From NCBI GenBank assembly GCA_017510835.1, contig JAFWLZ010000002.1:1-55534 (forward strand): a DNA stretch of 55,534 nucleotides. The letters run 5' to 3'. Shown here piece by piece: positions 43,809 to 50,953 of the stretch; within the stretch, counting starts at the first letter, position 1; the number at the start of each line of letters is the position of its first letter. The position numbers were made by a program, and so were the translations under genes. The notes beneath the pieces are model-generated. The model did not search any database, was not told where the DNA came from, and worked only from the letters and a program-made list of their open reading frames with translations. Source of the DNA: Candidatus Saccharimonadota bacterium (GTDB lineage Bacteria; Patescibacteriota; Saccharimonadia; Saccharimonadales; Saccharimonadaceae).

Positions 43809-44846
43809 ATGGACGACGAAAACGACAAAAGAATTGATGAAACGGAAATCACGGCAGAAGACTTACCGAACGCTGATGAAGCGGACGTAAAACCGAGCGT
43901 AACTGATGCCGGCGAACCGGAACCTTTCGATCCATATAAGGACACCGCTCCTACTCCGAAATCCGTCGCTGCTGATCTAAAGACTGCGACCTCAGAAGGT
44001 GTCGAAGATGAGCCTGAAGAATCGAAACAGTCCGAAGAAGAGTCAGAACGGCCTGAAGAATCAAAGCAGCCCGAAACGCCAGAGCAACCGGAGGAGCCAA
44101 AGCCGACCGAACCGGAAGAGAAAATTGATGCTCCGAAACCGCAAATTATAGAAGATAAATCCAGCAAAAGATTCGTTATTTTTATTATCATCGCCGCAGT
44201 CATTGTGGTTGGTTGTGTTGCTGCTGGTATTTTTCTCCTTGGGCCGGCGATATTTGGCGGTAGGATTAGTAATGGTGGTGGCGGCTCGGTGCGGCAAAAA
44301 TATGAAGAAGAGGGCAATAGCGTCAATCTTCCTGAGAAAAATAATTATAAAGACGTCCTCGGTGTTTGGCAGACGCCGACTGAGGGCGGTGAGTGTTATA
44401 TATTCACTCCGGCAAACACCTTCTATATTCTTCAAAGTTGCGGCGATTTCAACGATAACTATAGATATGGCACCGTTGAATCGAAAACCGGCACGGATGC
44501 TCTAGAGGATCTAGGCCTAACGAAAGAGCAGCTCGCGGCGACGCTTGCACTTGGTATTAATGATTTCATGCTTCCTGATATTCATTCGCTTACCTTGACG
44601 CAATCGGAACAGGTTGCGGGCGGAGCAAACATTGATGAGGAAGTGCCTACTATCACAAAGATAGGCTTCGTTAGGATAAGAGGCGCCGAAGCAAAGGCTT
44701 ATTTCCCAGATTCCGACGCAAGTGTTCAACTTACAAAGCGCACCGATATTCAAGTTCCAACTCGCGTGAAGTGCGGCCAATCATTCTTCGATTTTGAAAA
44801 TCTCGATAACAACAAATCTTGCGGTGCTCCCGACGCGGAAGACTAG
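43809..44846 (+). CDS. Membrane protein with long acidic/proline cytoplasmic tail
   Basis: The protein has 345 residues. Residues 1 to about 118 are disordered and dominated by E, P, D and K (PEESKQPETPEQPEEPKPTE). One membrane helix follows at about 122-148, then a short Gly-rich linker (SNGGGGS) and an extracytoplasmic domain of about 190 residues with four or five cysteines (GGECYIFTPANTFYILQSCG near its start), suggesting disulfides. The domain start (VLGVWQTPTEG) looks like a lipocalin-like or DUF-type beta domain, but I cannot name it. AAGGG lies a few bases before the ATG. The inverted repeat TATCATAA / TTATGATA overlaps the -10 region. Confidence 0.78.
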   Translation: MDDENDKRIDETEITAEDLPNADEADVKPSVTDAGEPEPFDPYKDTAPTPKSVAADLKTATSEGVEDEPEESKQSEEESERPEESKQPETPEQPEEPKPTEPEEKIDAPKPQIIEDKSSKRFVIFIIIAAVIVVGCVAAGIFLLGPAIFGGRISNGGGGSVRQKYEEEGNSVNLPEKNNYKDVLGVWQTPTEGGECYIFTPANTFYILQSCGDFNDNYRYGTVESKTGTDALEDLGLTKEQLAATLALGINDFMLPDIHSLTLTQSEQVAGGANIDEEVPTITKIGFVRIRGAEAKAYFPDSDASVQLTKRTDIQVPTRVKCGQSFFDFENLDNNKSCGAPDAED

Positions 44847-44886
44847 TGTGCTATACTAGAATAAATTAAAAGTTCGAGGAGAAGTG

Positions 44887-45132
44887 ATGGACCTAGGTTA
44901 TCTCAAGGACTTGCTTTCGCGCGGTCGTGAAGTAGAATTCGTATTTGCTTCACGCCACTACACGGTTAAGCGTGTCTTATTTGCATCAACAACTGAATAT
45001 GCCTTTGGGCAGAAGTGGGGCGACAAAGTTACGTCGAGCTATTTTGACGAGCTCTTCTATCGCCGGATTGATGGCTATTCGCTATCGGAAATGCTTCAGC
45101 GGGTAAGTAGCAATCAGATTTATATCTATTAA
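44887..45132 (+). CDS. Small uncharacterised cytoplasmic protein
   Basis: The protein has 81 residues from ATG 44887, five bases after GAGGAG. It looks like a small mixed alpha/beta protein (FVFASRHYTVKRVLFASTTE, then YSLSEMLQRVSSNQIYIY). It has no membrane segment and I recognise no family. TGC-TATACT upstream (44851-44856) gives it its own promoter. It precedes the NrnA-like gene, which has a separate -10 box. Confidence 0.65.
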   Translation: MDLGYLKDLLSRGREVEFVFASRHYTVKRVLFASTTEYAFGQKWGDKVTSSYFDELFYRRIDGYSLSEMLQRVSSNQIYIY

Positions 45133-45137
45133 TATGC

Positions 45138-45143
45138 TAAAAT
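45138..45143 (+). promoter_or_regulatory. Leaderless-type -10 box of the NrnA-like gene
   Basis: ATGC-TAAAAT ends seven bases before ATG 45151. No ribosome site is present. Confidence 0.65.
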
Positions 45144-45150
45144 TATCTTA

Positions 45151-46113
45151 ATGTACGATAAATTTAGTGATTTTATAAAAGACAAACAACATATCTGTGT
45201 AATTCAGGCCGAGAATCCGGACGGTGATTCGCTGGGCTCTGCTTTGGCGCTCGAAGAGGCGCTCGATGGTAAGGAAGTTTCGCTTTATTGCCCAGTCGAT
45301 ATTCCGAAATATATGCGCTACTTTTCGGGCTGGGATCGCGTGACGAACGATTTTTCTTACAAGGCCGACGCCTATATTATCGTCGATACCGCGAGCGCAA
45401 CTTTGCTTAGCAAATTACTCGATGATCCGGCGATTCGTAACTGTCTTTATACTTCGCCAGTACTCGTGATCGATCATCATGAAACTGAGGCTGACTTAGA
45501 TTTTGATTACGAGAGCATTATTGAGACAACTTCGAGTTGCTGTGCTTTGTTATTCAAAATTTTTACCGAGCAGAAAGTATCTATTAACGCGCAATGTGCC
45601 GAGCATCTATTCTATGGCATTCTTGCCGATACACTCGGTCTTACTTCACCTTCGACGACCGCTGATGATTATCGTGCGGCAGCCAGCCTTATCGATGATG
45701 GTGCGCAGGTTGCCGAGATGGAAGAACGACGTCGTGAATTCTCGAAAAAATCACCACGCATTCTCGATTACAAAGCTGACCTTATTAAACGCGTCGAATA
45801 TCATCTCGACGGTCGCTTAGCGACAGTTTTGATTCCGTTCGAAGATATCCAGGAATATTCCGATGAATACAATCCAAACGTTCTTATCCTCGAGGAATTG
45901 CGCCTCGTTGAAGGCGTAGAGGTTGCGGTTGCGATTAAGACTTATCCAGACGGGAAATTAACTGGAAAGATCCGCGCCAGCAAACCGATTGCTGACCAAC
46001 TTGCCGGATTCTTTGGCGGCGGCGGTCATCCTTATGCGGCCGGTTTCCGTATCTACGAAGATTACGATACAGTTTTGCCAGATTTAATCGGCGCGACACT
46101 AAAACTGCTATAA
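45151..46113 (+). CDS. nrnA: DHH/DHHA1 phosphoesterase, NrnA-like
   Basis: The protein has 320 residues. The DHH domain has ENPDGDSLGSALAL, VDTASATLL and VLVIDHHETEADLDF with the Asp-His-His triad, plus LFYGILADTLGLT. The DHHA1 domain ends with GFFGGGGHPYAAGFRI, the substrate-binding glycine motif. NrnA proteins degrade short oligoribonucleotides and 3'-phosphoadenosine 5'-phosphate, and related enzymes cleave cyclic dinucleotide products such as pApA. Metal-dependent activity in the cytoplasm is expected. The stop codon forms part of the -10 box of the next gene. Confidence 0.92.
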   Translation: MYDKFSDFIKDKQHICVIQAENPDGDSLGSALALEEALDGKEVSLYCPVDIPKYMRYFSGWDRVTNDFSYKADAYIIVDTASATLLSKLLDDPAIRNCLYTSPVLVIDHHETEADLDFDYESIIETTSSCCALLFKIFTEQKVSINAQCAEHLFYGILADTLGLTSPSTTADDYRAAASLIDDGAQVAEMEERRREFSKKSPRILDYKADLIKRVEYHLDGRLATVLIPFEDIQEYSDEYNPNVLILEELRLVEGVEVAVAIKTYPDGKLTGKIRASKPIADQLAGFFGGGGHPYAAGFRIYEDYDTVLPDLIGATLKLL

Positions 46114-46114
46114 T
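46109..46114 (+). promoter_or_regulatory. Leaderless-type -10 box overlapping a stop codon
   Basis: TGC-TATAAT includes the TAA stop codon of the phosphoesterase gene and ends six bases before ATG 46121. The hydrolase gene should therefore also be transcribed on its own. Confidence 0.65.
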
Positions 46115-46120
46115 ATACTT

Positions 46121-46948
46121 ATGTTTAAATTCTTTCGCAATTGGTTTCGTCGACCGCTCACGATGCGGGTGCGTTATGACCATTGTATTGCCGCAAAACC
46201 GGAGCTCACGGTTGTGTTTTTGCATGGGATTGCGTCGAGTTATGCGACCTGGCGAGAAGTCTTGCCGCCGCTCGCGCGCGACAAAGATTTATCAAAGGTG
46301 CGATTTATCGCGCTGGATTTGATCGGTTTTGGCAAATCGGAAAAACCGGAAAACTTCGATTATACTTACGAAAGCTATCGCCATACTTTAACGAGAACAC
46401 TGAAAAAACTCAAAATTCACACTCCGTTAATTCTTTGCGGCCATTCAATGGGCTGCTTGATTGCGATTGATTATGCTTCAAACGGCGACCATTTAGTCGA
46501 CCAGTTGATTCTCATTTCGCCGCCAGAAATACGCGCGAATGAAATCGCCGGCTATAAAGATCAGCTCTATACTCGCCTTTATGGCGGATTGCGCAACCAC
46601 ACGGACGCGAAAGTCGTGGGGCAAATCGCCGGCTTCGTCGACGCCTTGTCAAGCTTTGAGAAGAAAGCGCTTAATACGCCCGCGTTTCGTAAGGCGATGG
46701 ACAATGTTATTTTGAATAGTAAAAATTATGAAGCAGCCGTGAGTCTGAAAATCCCAATGGAAGTAATTCACGGACGTTTCGACCCACTCGTTATTACTTC
46801 AAATCTTCGTCACATCGCGAAACGCAATAAATATTTTCATCTGACTGAGACCTTTGGCGGACATGATATGACCGGCGCGAAAGCGAAGAAAATTGACAAG
46901 ATTGCTAAAGAAACACTTCTTCATTTTCTCCTTCACATTGACTTTTAA
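46121..46948 (+). CDS. Alpha/beta hydrolase
   Basis: The protein has 275 residues. The strand before the oxyanion loop is TVVFLHGIASSYATW, the nucleophile elbow is LCGHSMGC (Ser), the acid is in IHGRFDPLV (Asp) and the base in FGGHDMTG (His), so the triad is complete. DLIGFGKSEKP is a typical second-strand motif of esterase and haloperoxidase-like members. There is no signal peptide, though the N-terminus is basic and hydrophobic (FKFFRNWFRRPL). The substrate is unknown; lipid or peptide-ester hydrolysis is the general expectation. Confidence 0.9.
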   Translation: MFKFFRNWFRRPLTMRVRYDHCIAAKPELTVVFLHGIASSYATWREVLPPLARDKDLSKVRFIALDLIGFGKSEKPENFDYTYESYRHTLTRTLKKLKIHTPLILCGHSMGCLIAIDYASNGDHLVDQLILISPPEIRANEIAGYKDQLYTRLYGGLRNHTDAKVVGQIAGFVDALSSFEKKALNTPAFRKAMDNVILNSKNYEAAVSLKIPMEVIHGRFDPLVITSNLRHIAKRNKYFHLTETFGGHDMTGAKAKKIDKIAKETLLHFLLHIDF

Positions 46949-46966
46949 TATATCTAGTGGTATAAT
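46938..46966 (+). promoter_or_regulatory. Strong consensus promoter of a candidate RNA gene
   Basis: TTGACT (46938-46943), N17, TATAAT (46961-46966). It overlaps the end of the hydrolase gene and points into a stretch without genes. It is among the closest matches to consensus in the window. Confidence 0.85.
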
Positions 46967-46972
46967 CAAACA

Positions 46973-47149
46973 GACTTTTAAAAGTAGCAGTTTTTGATGT
47001 AGTACACGTCTAGGCGCGTGTTTACATAAATTGAAAAAAGGGGAGCCTTTGCCATGTGTAGTAGTTTTTAAGACTTTATACCTTCGGTCGTAACTACTTT
47101 AATCCCCTTGGGGTGTCCTTTCTATACCCATTTAGGACACCCCCTTTTT
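46973..47149 (+). ncRNA. Candidate structured RNA or leader with alternative pairings
   Basis: About 177 bases run from the promoter to a terminator. The hairpin ACACG / CGTGT (about 47003-47021) is followed by a rod: AAGGGGA (47038-47044) with TCCCCTT (47103-47109), enclosing AGTAGTT / AACTACT and ACC-TTC-GGT. Next is the terminator GGGGTGTCC / GGACACCCC (47110-47143) with a T run. TCCCC can pair either with the early GGGGA or with the first G's of the terminator. GGGGAG also precedes a tiny frame MCSSF-stop (ATG 47054). The next gene has its own -10 box, so a free-standing RNA is favoured over an attenuator. I cannot assign a known class. Confidence 0.55.
47110..47149 (+). terminator. Terminator of the candidate RNA
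   Basis: A perfect nine-pair stem, GGGGTGTCC (47110-47118) with GGACACCCC (47135-47143), is followed by C and five T. Confidence 0.92.
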
Positions 47150-47187
47150 CTTGCGGCAAAAACTGACGCTTATGCTAAAATAAAAGT

Positions 47188-48117
47188 ATGCATGGGTCGG
47201 GCATCAACGAAATTAACCGCCGTATAAGATTTTGCAACTATCTTTCGGTTGCCCAGATTTTTTTGCAGGATAATTTCCTGCTCAATCGCCCGCTTGAATT
47301 CTCGGATATTAAACCGCGATTGCTTGGTCACTGGGGCTCATGCCCGGGCATTAATATTGCCTATGCGAACCTCAAGGCACGTTTTCCGAAGATGGAATTT
47401 ATCCTTGGCCCTGGTCATGGTTTTCCGGCGCTACAGGCGAATCTTTATTACGATGGCGTTCTCTATGATTATTACCCAGATGCGACGCCGAATCTTCATG
47501 GTATTGAATATGTCTGCAAGAATTTTTCGTGGCCTTATGGCTTTCCGAGCCATGCCAGTCCGATGACGCCGGGTGTGATTTCTGAAGGTGGCGAACTCGG
47601 CTATGCGCTTGCAACGGCTTATGGTGCCGCGCTTGGCAAGCCAGAGAAATTCATTGCTGTTTTAATCGGCGACGGAGAACTAGAGACGGCTACTGCGCTC
47701 GCGAGTCTTAACTTGAATAAGCTGCTTGATTCGGATAAAAATGGCCACGTCCTTCCAATCCTTCACTTGAATGGTTATAAGATTTCCGCCCCAACTGTCT
47801 ACGGTCGTAGCAGTGAGCGCGAATTACTGAATCTTTTCCGTGGTTTTGGCTACGACCCGATAATTATTGACGGTACGAATACCGAGGAATTTCAGATTGC
47901 TCTGAAAAATCTAAAGAAAAATACCTTCATCATCATGGAGACGCCAAAAGGCTACACTGGTCCAAAAGAAGTAAATGGCGTAAAAATCGAAGGAAATTGT
48001 GCTGCTCATCAGGTCCCGCTGCCGAACGCAAAGACTGATCGCGAACAGCTGGAAATGCTCGAAAACTGGCTAAAATCGTATAATTTTGAGGAGCTTTATC
48101 ATGAATTTGCCCGATAG
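47188..48117 (+). CDS. Phosphoketolase, N-terminal half (split gene)
   Basis: The protein has 309 residues covering the N-terminal ThDP-binding domain of xylulose-5-phosphate/fructose-6-phosphate phosphoketolase. Visible motifs are YLSVAQIFLQDNFLL, KPRLLGHWGSCPGINIAYA, LGPGHGFPALQANLY, PSHASPMTPGVISEGGELGY, the ThDP motif GDGELETATALASLNLNK, LHLNGYKISAPTVY and GNCAAHQVPL. Full-length enzymes have about 790-825 residues. Here the chain stops at EELYHEFAR, in the linker before the second domain, and the rest is encoded by the next overlapping gene. TAAAAT ends six bases before ATG 47188, so the mRNA is probably leaderless. The product would cleave ketose phosphates to acetyl-phosphate together with its partner. 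Confidence 0.92.
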   Translation: MHGSGINEINRRIRFCNYLSVAQIFLQDNFLLNRPLEFSDIKPRLLGHWGSCPGINIAYANLKARFPKMEFILGPGHGFPALQANLYYDGVLYDYYPDATPNLHGIEYVCKNFSWPYGFPSHASPMTPGVISEGGELGYALATAYGAALGKPEKFIAVLIGDGELETATALASLNLNKLLDSDKNGHVLPILHLNGYKISAPTVYGRSSERELLNLFRGFGYDPIIIDGTNTEEFQIALKNLKKNTFIIMETPKGYTGPKEVNGVKIEGNCAAHQVPLPNAKTDREQLEMLENWLKSYNFEELYHEFAR

Positions 48118-49273
48118 AATTGATCGCCCAGGTGCCGAAAAAGGCTCAAGCGCCCAGGTTTTTGGTGAATGTCTACGCGACGAAATGCAGAAACATGATG
48201 ATTTCTATTTCTTCTCACCAGACGAAACGACGTCCAATCGCCTCTCGACGGTCTACGATGCTTCAGATCGAGCGTGGCAACGTGAAATTAAGGAATGGGA
48301 TCAACATCTCTCGTCGGACGGACGCGTTATTGAGATGCTTTCTGAGAATACATTGTTCGCGGCCCTTGCCGGACATATCTTGAGCGGCGGTCGGGGTTGC
48401 ATGACCTCTTATGAATCGTTTTTACCAATCGTTTCGTCGCAGCTCGATCAACATATCAAATTTCTTAAGCAGAGCAGTGAAATTGAATGGCGAAAAGACG
48501 TCCCGGCGCTCAATATTCTTTCAACTTCTTGCTGGCAGCGTCAGGATCATAACGGTTACACGCATCAAAACCCAGCCCTGATATCTAGTCTTCTTGCAAA
48601 ACCGTCAAACTTTGCGAACTGTTTCTTCCCGGTAGATGACATTGCGTCGGCGGCGACTTGGGAATACATGTCGCAATCTAAGAATGTTGTAAATCTTACA
48701 ACATTTAATAAGAATGAACAGCCTCGTTGGATCGATATTAACCATGCTCGTTATCAGTTGCTCGATGGCCACGGTTGTTCAGTTTTTCAGTTTGCTTCTG
48801 ATGATAATCCAGATATTGTCGTGGCGGCAATTGGTGATATTCCAACCAATGAAACTATCGAAGCAATCAAGCTCGCTAAAGCCGAAGCGCCGGATCTGCG
48901 TATTCGCTTTATTGGAATTACAGCTTTATCCTATGCGGCCATTGGCACAACAGATAATAAACTTAGTTCACGCGAATTTGACGAGTTATTTACACTCGAC
49001 AAACCAGTTGTCGTAAACTTTCATGGTTATCAGGAGACGATTCGCTCGATTTTCTCACACTATCTTAATCCGATTCGTCTTTCGGTACATGGTTTTGAGG
49101 ATCAGGGTTCGACTACTAGTCCGCTCGATGAGCTCGCGCGCAACCATTGCTCGCGCTATGATCTTGCGGCAGATATTCTTGAACGTTCTGGCAATTATGG
49201 TCATACCTCGAAATTTGACGATATGCTTCTCATGAATGCACATCACGCCCATTTAACTGGACTTGATAAATAG
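48101..49273 (+). CDS. Phosphoketolase, middle and C-terminal half (split gene)
   Basis: The protein has 390 residues from ATG 48101, seven bases after GAGGAG, which lies inside the upstream gene. Motifs are FFSPDETTSNRLSTVYDASD, GRVIEMLSENTLF (conserved Glu), GCMTSYESFLPIVSSQLDQH, CWQRQDHNGYTHQNPALI, VVAAIGDIPTNETIEAI and NFHGYQETIRSIF. It supplies the second ThDP-pocket domain and the C-terminal domain. Compared with fused enzymes, an interdomain linker of roughly 60 residues is absent. The 17-base overlap and a proper ribosome site argue for a true two-subunit enzyme made by coupled translation rather than a random frameshift. Confidence 0.92.
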   Translation: MNLPDRIDRPGAEKGSSAQVFGECLRDEMQKHDDFYFFSPDETTSNRLSTVYDASDRAWQREIKEWDQHLSSDGRVIEMLSENTLFAALAGHILSGGRGCMTSYESFLPIVSSQLDQHIKFLKQSSEIEWRKDVPALNILSTSCWQRQDHNGYTHQNPALISSLLAKPSNFANCFFPVDDIASAATWEYMSQSKNVVNLTTFNKNEQPRWIDINHARYQLLDGHGCSVFQFASDDNPDIVVAAIGDIPTNETIEAIKLAKAEAPDLRIRFIGITALSYAAIGTTDNKLSSREFDELFTLDKPVVVNFHGYQETIRSIFSHYLNPIRLSVHGFEDQGSTTSPLDELARNHCSRYDLAADILERSGNYGHTSKFDDMLLMNAHHAHLTGLDK

Positions 49274-49276
49274 GGC

Positions 49277-49304
49277 TTGACTTTTATTCTGAATTTGCTA
49301 AAAT
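49277..49304 (+). promoter_or_regulatory. Promoter of the pilus operon
   Basis: TTGACT (49277-49282), N16, TAAAAT (49299-49304). The leader of about 70 bases contains a small hairpin CTGCT / AGCAG (49351-49365) directly before the GGGG ribosome site, so translation of the pilin could be tuned by folding. Confidence 0.7.
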
Positions 49305-49378
49305 AACCTTAAGTGGTTTAGTGGAAACAAAAACGAAAGGTCAAAATAATCTGCTTTTTGAGCAGGGGAATACAAACA

Positions 49379-50401
49379 ATGAAAACTAAATTCAAGAGAA
49401 TATTGTCGTTTTCGACAATCGCGGCCTTAGGTGTCGCTGGCTACGCAAGTGCAGCCGCTGTACCAATTTCTGATAATCCAGATTCGCCACAATCCGTAGA
49501 TATTTGTAAGACGATTACAAATGCCTACGATAATACGACGGCAACCTTTAACTATACTTTTGCTGCTCAGTCTACTGGGCTAACCAATGTTCCGTCCACG
49601 CAATCAATTGTGTTTAACAATGATGCTCCAACAAATCATGAGGTCAAAAAATGTACTACTGTAAGTCTTGCTAACGTGGCCTTCACTGATAATTCGCCAA
49701 AGCAGGTTGAAGTTGAAGTTACTGAAACTCCAGTCAGTGGTTTTTCTGTTGACTCTACTACCTATAAAATATTATTTGACCTTCGTAATACTGTTGACGC
49801 TAACGATAATATTACTGGCCAGATCGCAACTGCGTATCTTCATGACGATTCCGGCCAAAAGGTAAGCAAATTCGATTTCGCTTCCGCTAAGCAATACGGC
49901 GACAAAGACATTACGCTCACTAAGACCGTTAAAGGCAATGGCGGCGATGTAAATAAATACTTCAAGTTCACCGCAAATATCTCCGGTGCAGCCGGCACGA
50001 CCTACACAGTTTACGGCTCAAGCAGCACTGATTCTGCTAGCAGCTGTGCTGCAAATACTGCCTGTGTTATCTATGCAAAGCACGGCGAAACAATTCGCAT
50101 CGGCTTTGATGGTACAGATAGTGAGATTCCTGTAGGCGAAACCTATACCATTACTGAGGATGCTTATAGCGATTACACGACTTCGGTTGCGGTTGGCGGC
50201 GGTACTGCTTCCAGCTCGAGCACGACTGGTCAACAAACAATCTCCGCTACTTCCGCAAATAATACAGCAGCATTCACAAACGTAAAAGGCATTAACCCTC
50301 CAACCGGTCTCTTCCTCAATCTCTGGCCATACATCCTTCTTGGCGCAATCTCCGCCGGTGCAATTATCTACGGCAAAAAACTTCGCTCATCAAAGAAATA
50401 A
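49379..50401 (+). CDS. Sortase-assembled major pilin, Spy0128/FctA-like
   Basis: The protein has 340 residues from ATG 49379. A signal peptide (about 1-26) ends near YASAAA. The mature part has two Ig-like domains. The second (about 175-304) follows the FctA/T-antigen pattern: ITLTKTVKGNGGD with Lys 182, GETYTITEDAYSDY with Glu 260 and AAFTNVKG with Asn 301, the expected Lys-Glu-Asn set for an internal isopeptide bond. The first domain has Lys 161 in GQKVSKF, placed like the pilus-linking Lys of Spy0128. There NFASA-type Asn is replaced (FDFASA), but Cys 43 and Cys 92 could form a disulfide; Cys 223 and Cys 229 are a second pair. The C-terminus is the sorting signal NPPTG (306-310), a hydrophobic helix and KKLRSSKK. 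Confidence 0.88.
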   Translation: MKTKFKRILSFSTIAALGVAGYASAAAVPISDNPDSPQSVDICKTITNAYDNTTATFNYTFAAQSTGLTNVPSTQSIVFNNDAPTNHEVKKCTTVSLANVAFTDNSPKQVEVEVTETPVSGFSVDSTTYKILFDLRNTVDANDNITGQIATAYLHDDSGQKVSKFDFASAKQYGDKDITLTKTVKGNGGDVNKYFKFTANISGAAGTTYTVYGSSSTDSASSCAANTACVIYAKHGETIRIGFDGTDSEIPVGETYTITEDAYSDYTTSVAVGGGTASSSSTTGQQTISATSANNTAAFTNVKGINPPTGLFLNLWPYILLGAISAGAIIYGKKLRSSKK

Positions 50402-50413
50402 CGCAACATAACT

Positions 50414-50953
50414 ATGCAACAAAAACAAACAGAAAAGTCGGCTAAGACTCAGGCGATCAAGCCTGAGTTACGCCGTAAATTAATCATCCTCGGAGCCAAG
50501 CTAGTCGGCACGATTCTGCTGCTTTATATTCTCCTATTTCGGATTTACGGCTTCGTTCGTATCGACACGAATGTGATGTCTCCGAATGTGAGAGGCGGTG
50601 ATTTAGCTCTCATGTTTCATCTCATGGGTGATTATAGTATCGGCGATGTCGTAACTTATCGCTGTGGCGATCACGCTTGCGTTGGTCGCGTAGCGGCAAA
50701 GGAAGGCGATGTCGTTAATATTAAAGACGGTAAAGTATTGGTTAATGGACATCCGGAAGAAAACACCGCTTATGGCGACGACATCTATCCAGACGGAAGC
50801 TCAGTGAAATATCCGTACACTGTCGCAAAGGAGCAATACTTTATTCTCGGTGACAATCGCAATGAATATGATGATTCGCGTAGTTTTGGTGCAATCAATA
50901 AATCTGAGATTACAAGCTTAATAATCGGAGTATTTAGGACTCATGAACTCTAG
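50414..50953 (+). CDS. Signal-peptidase-like pilus assembly protein lacking the Ser-Lys dyad (SipA-like)
   Basis: The protein has 179 residues: a basic N-terminus, one membrane helix (about 22-47) and a type I signal peptidase fold. The catalytic box reads NVMSPNVRGGD where active enzymes have S-M-x-P-T, so Val 54 occupies the Ser position. The lysine box reads VGRVAAKEGD where active enzymes have K-R-V-x-G-x-P-G-D, so Gly 91 replaces the general-base Lys. The last box, LGDNRNEYDDSRSFG, is intact. From memory, S. pyogenes SipA also lacks both residues yet is needed for pilus polymerisation. The place between pilin and sortase supports the same chaperone-like role. Its stop overlaps the sortase gene by 11 bases. 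No ribosome site is visible. Confidence 0.85.
   Translation: MQQKQTEKSAKTQAIKPELRRKLIILGAKLVGTILLLYILLFRIYGFVRIDTNVMSPNVRGGDLALMFHLMGDYSIGDVVTYRCGDHACVGRVAAKEGDVVNIKDGKVLVNGHPEENTAYGDDIYPDGSSVKYPYTVAKEQYFILGDNRNEYDDSRSFGAINKSEITSLIIGVFRTHEL

Noticed and set aside
50414-50953. Ordinary signal peptidase I
   Set aside because: The overall fold and last conserved box fit, but the Ser and Lys positions are Val and Gly. Ser 56 lies two residues later but no base Lys accompanies it.
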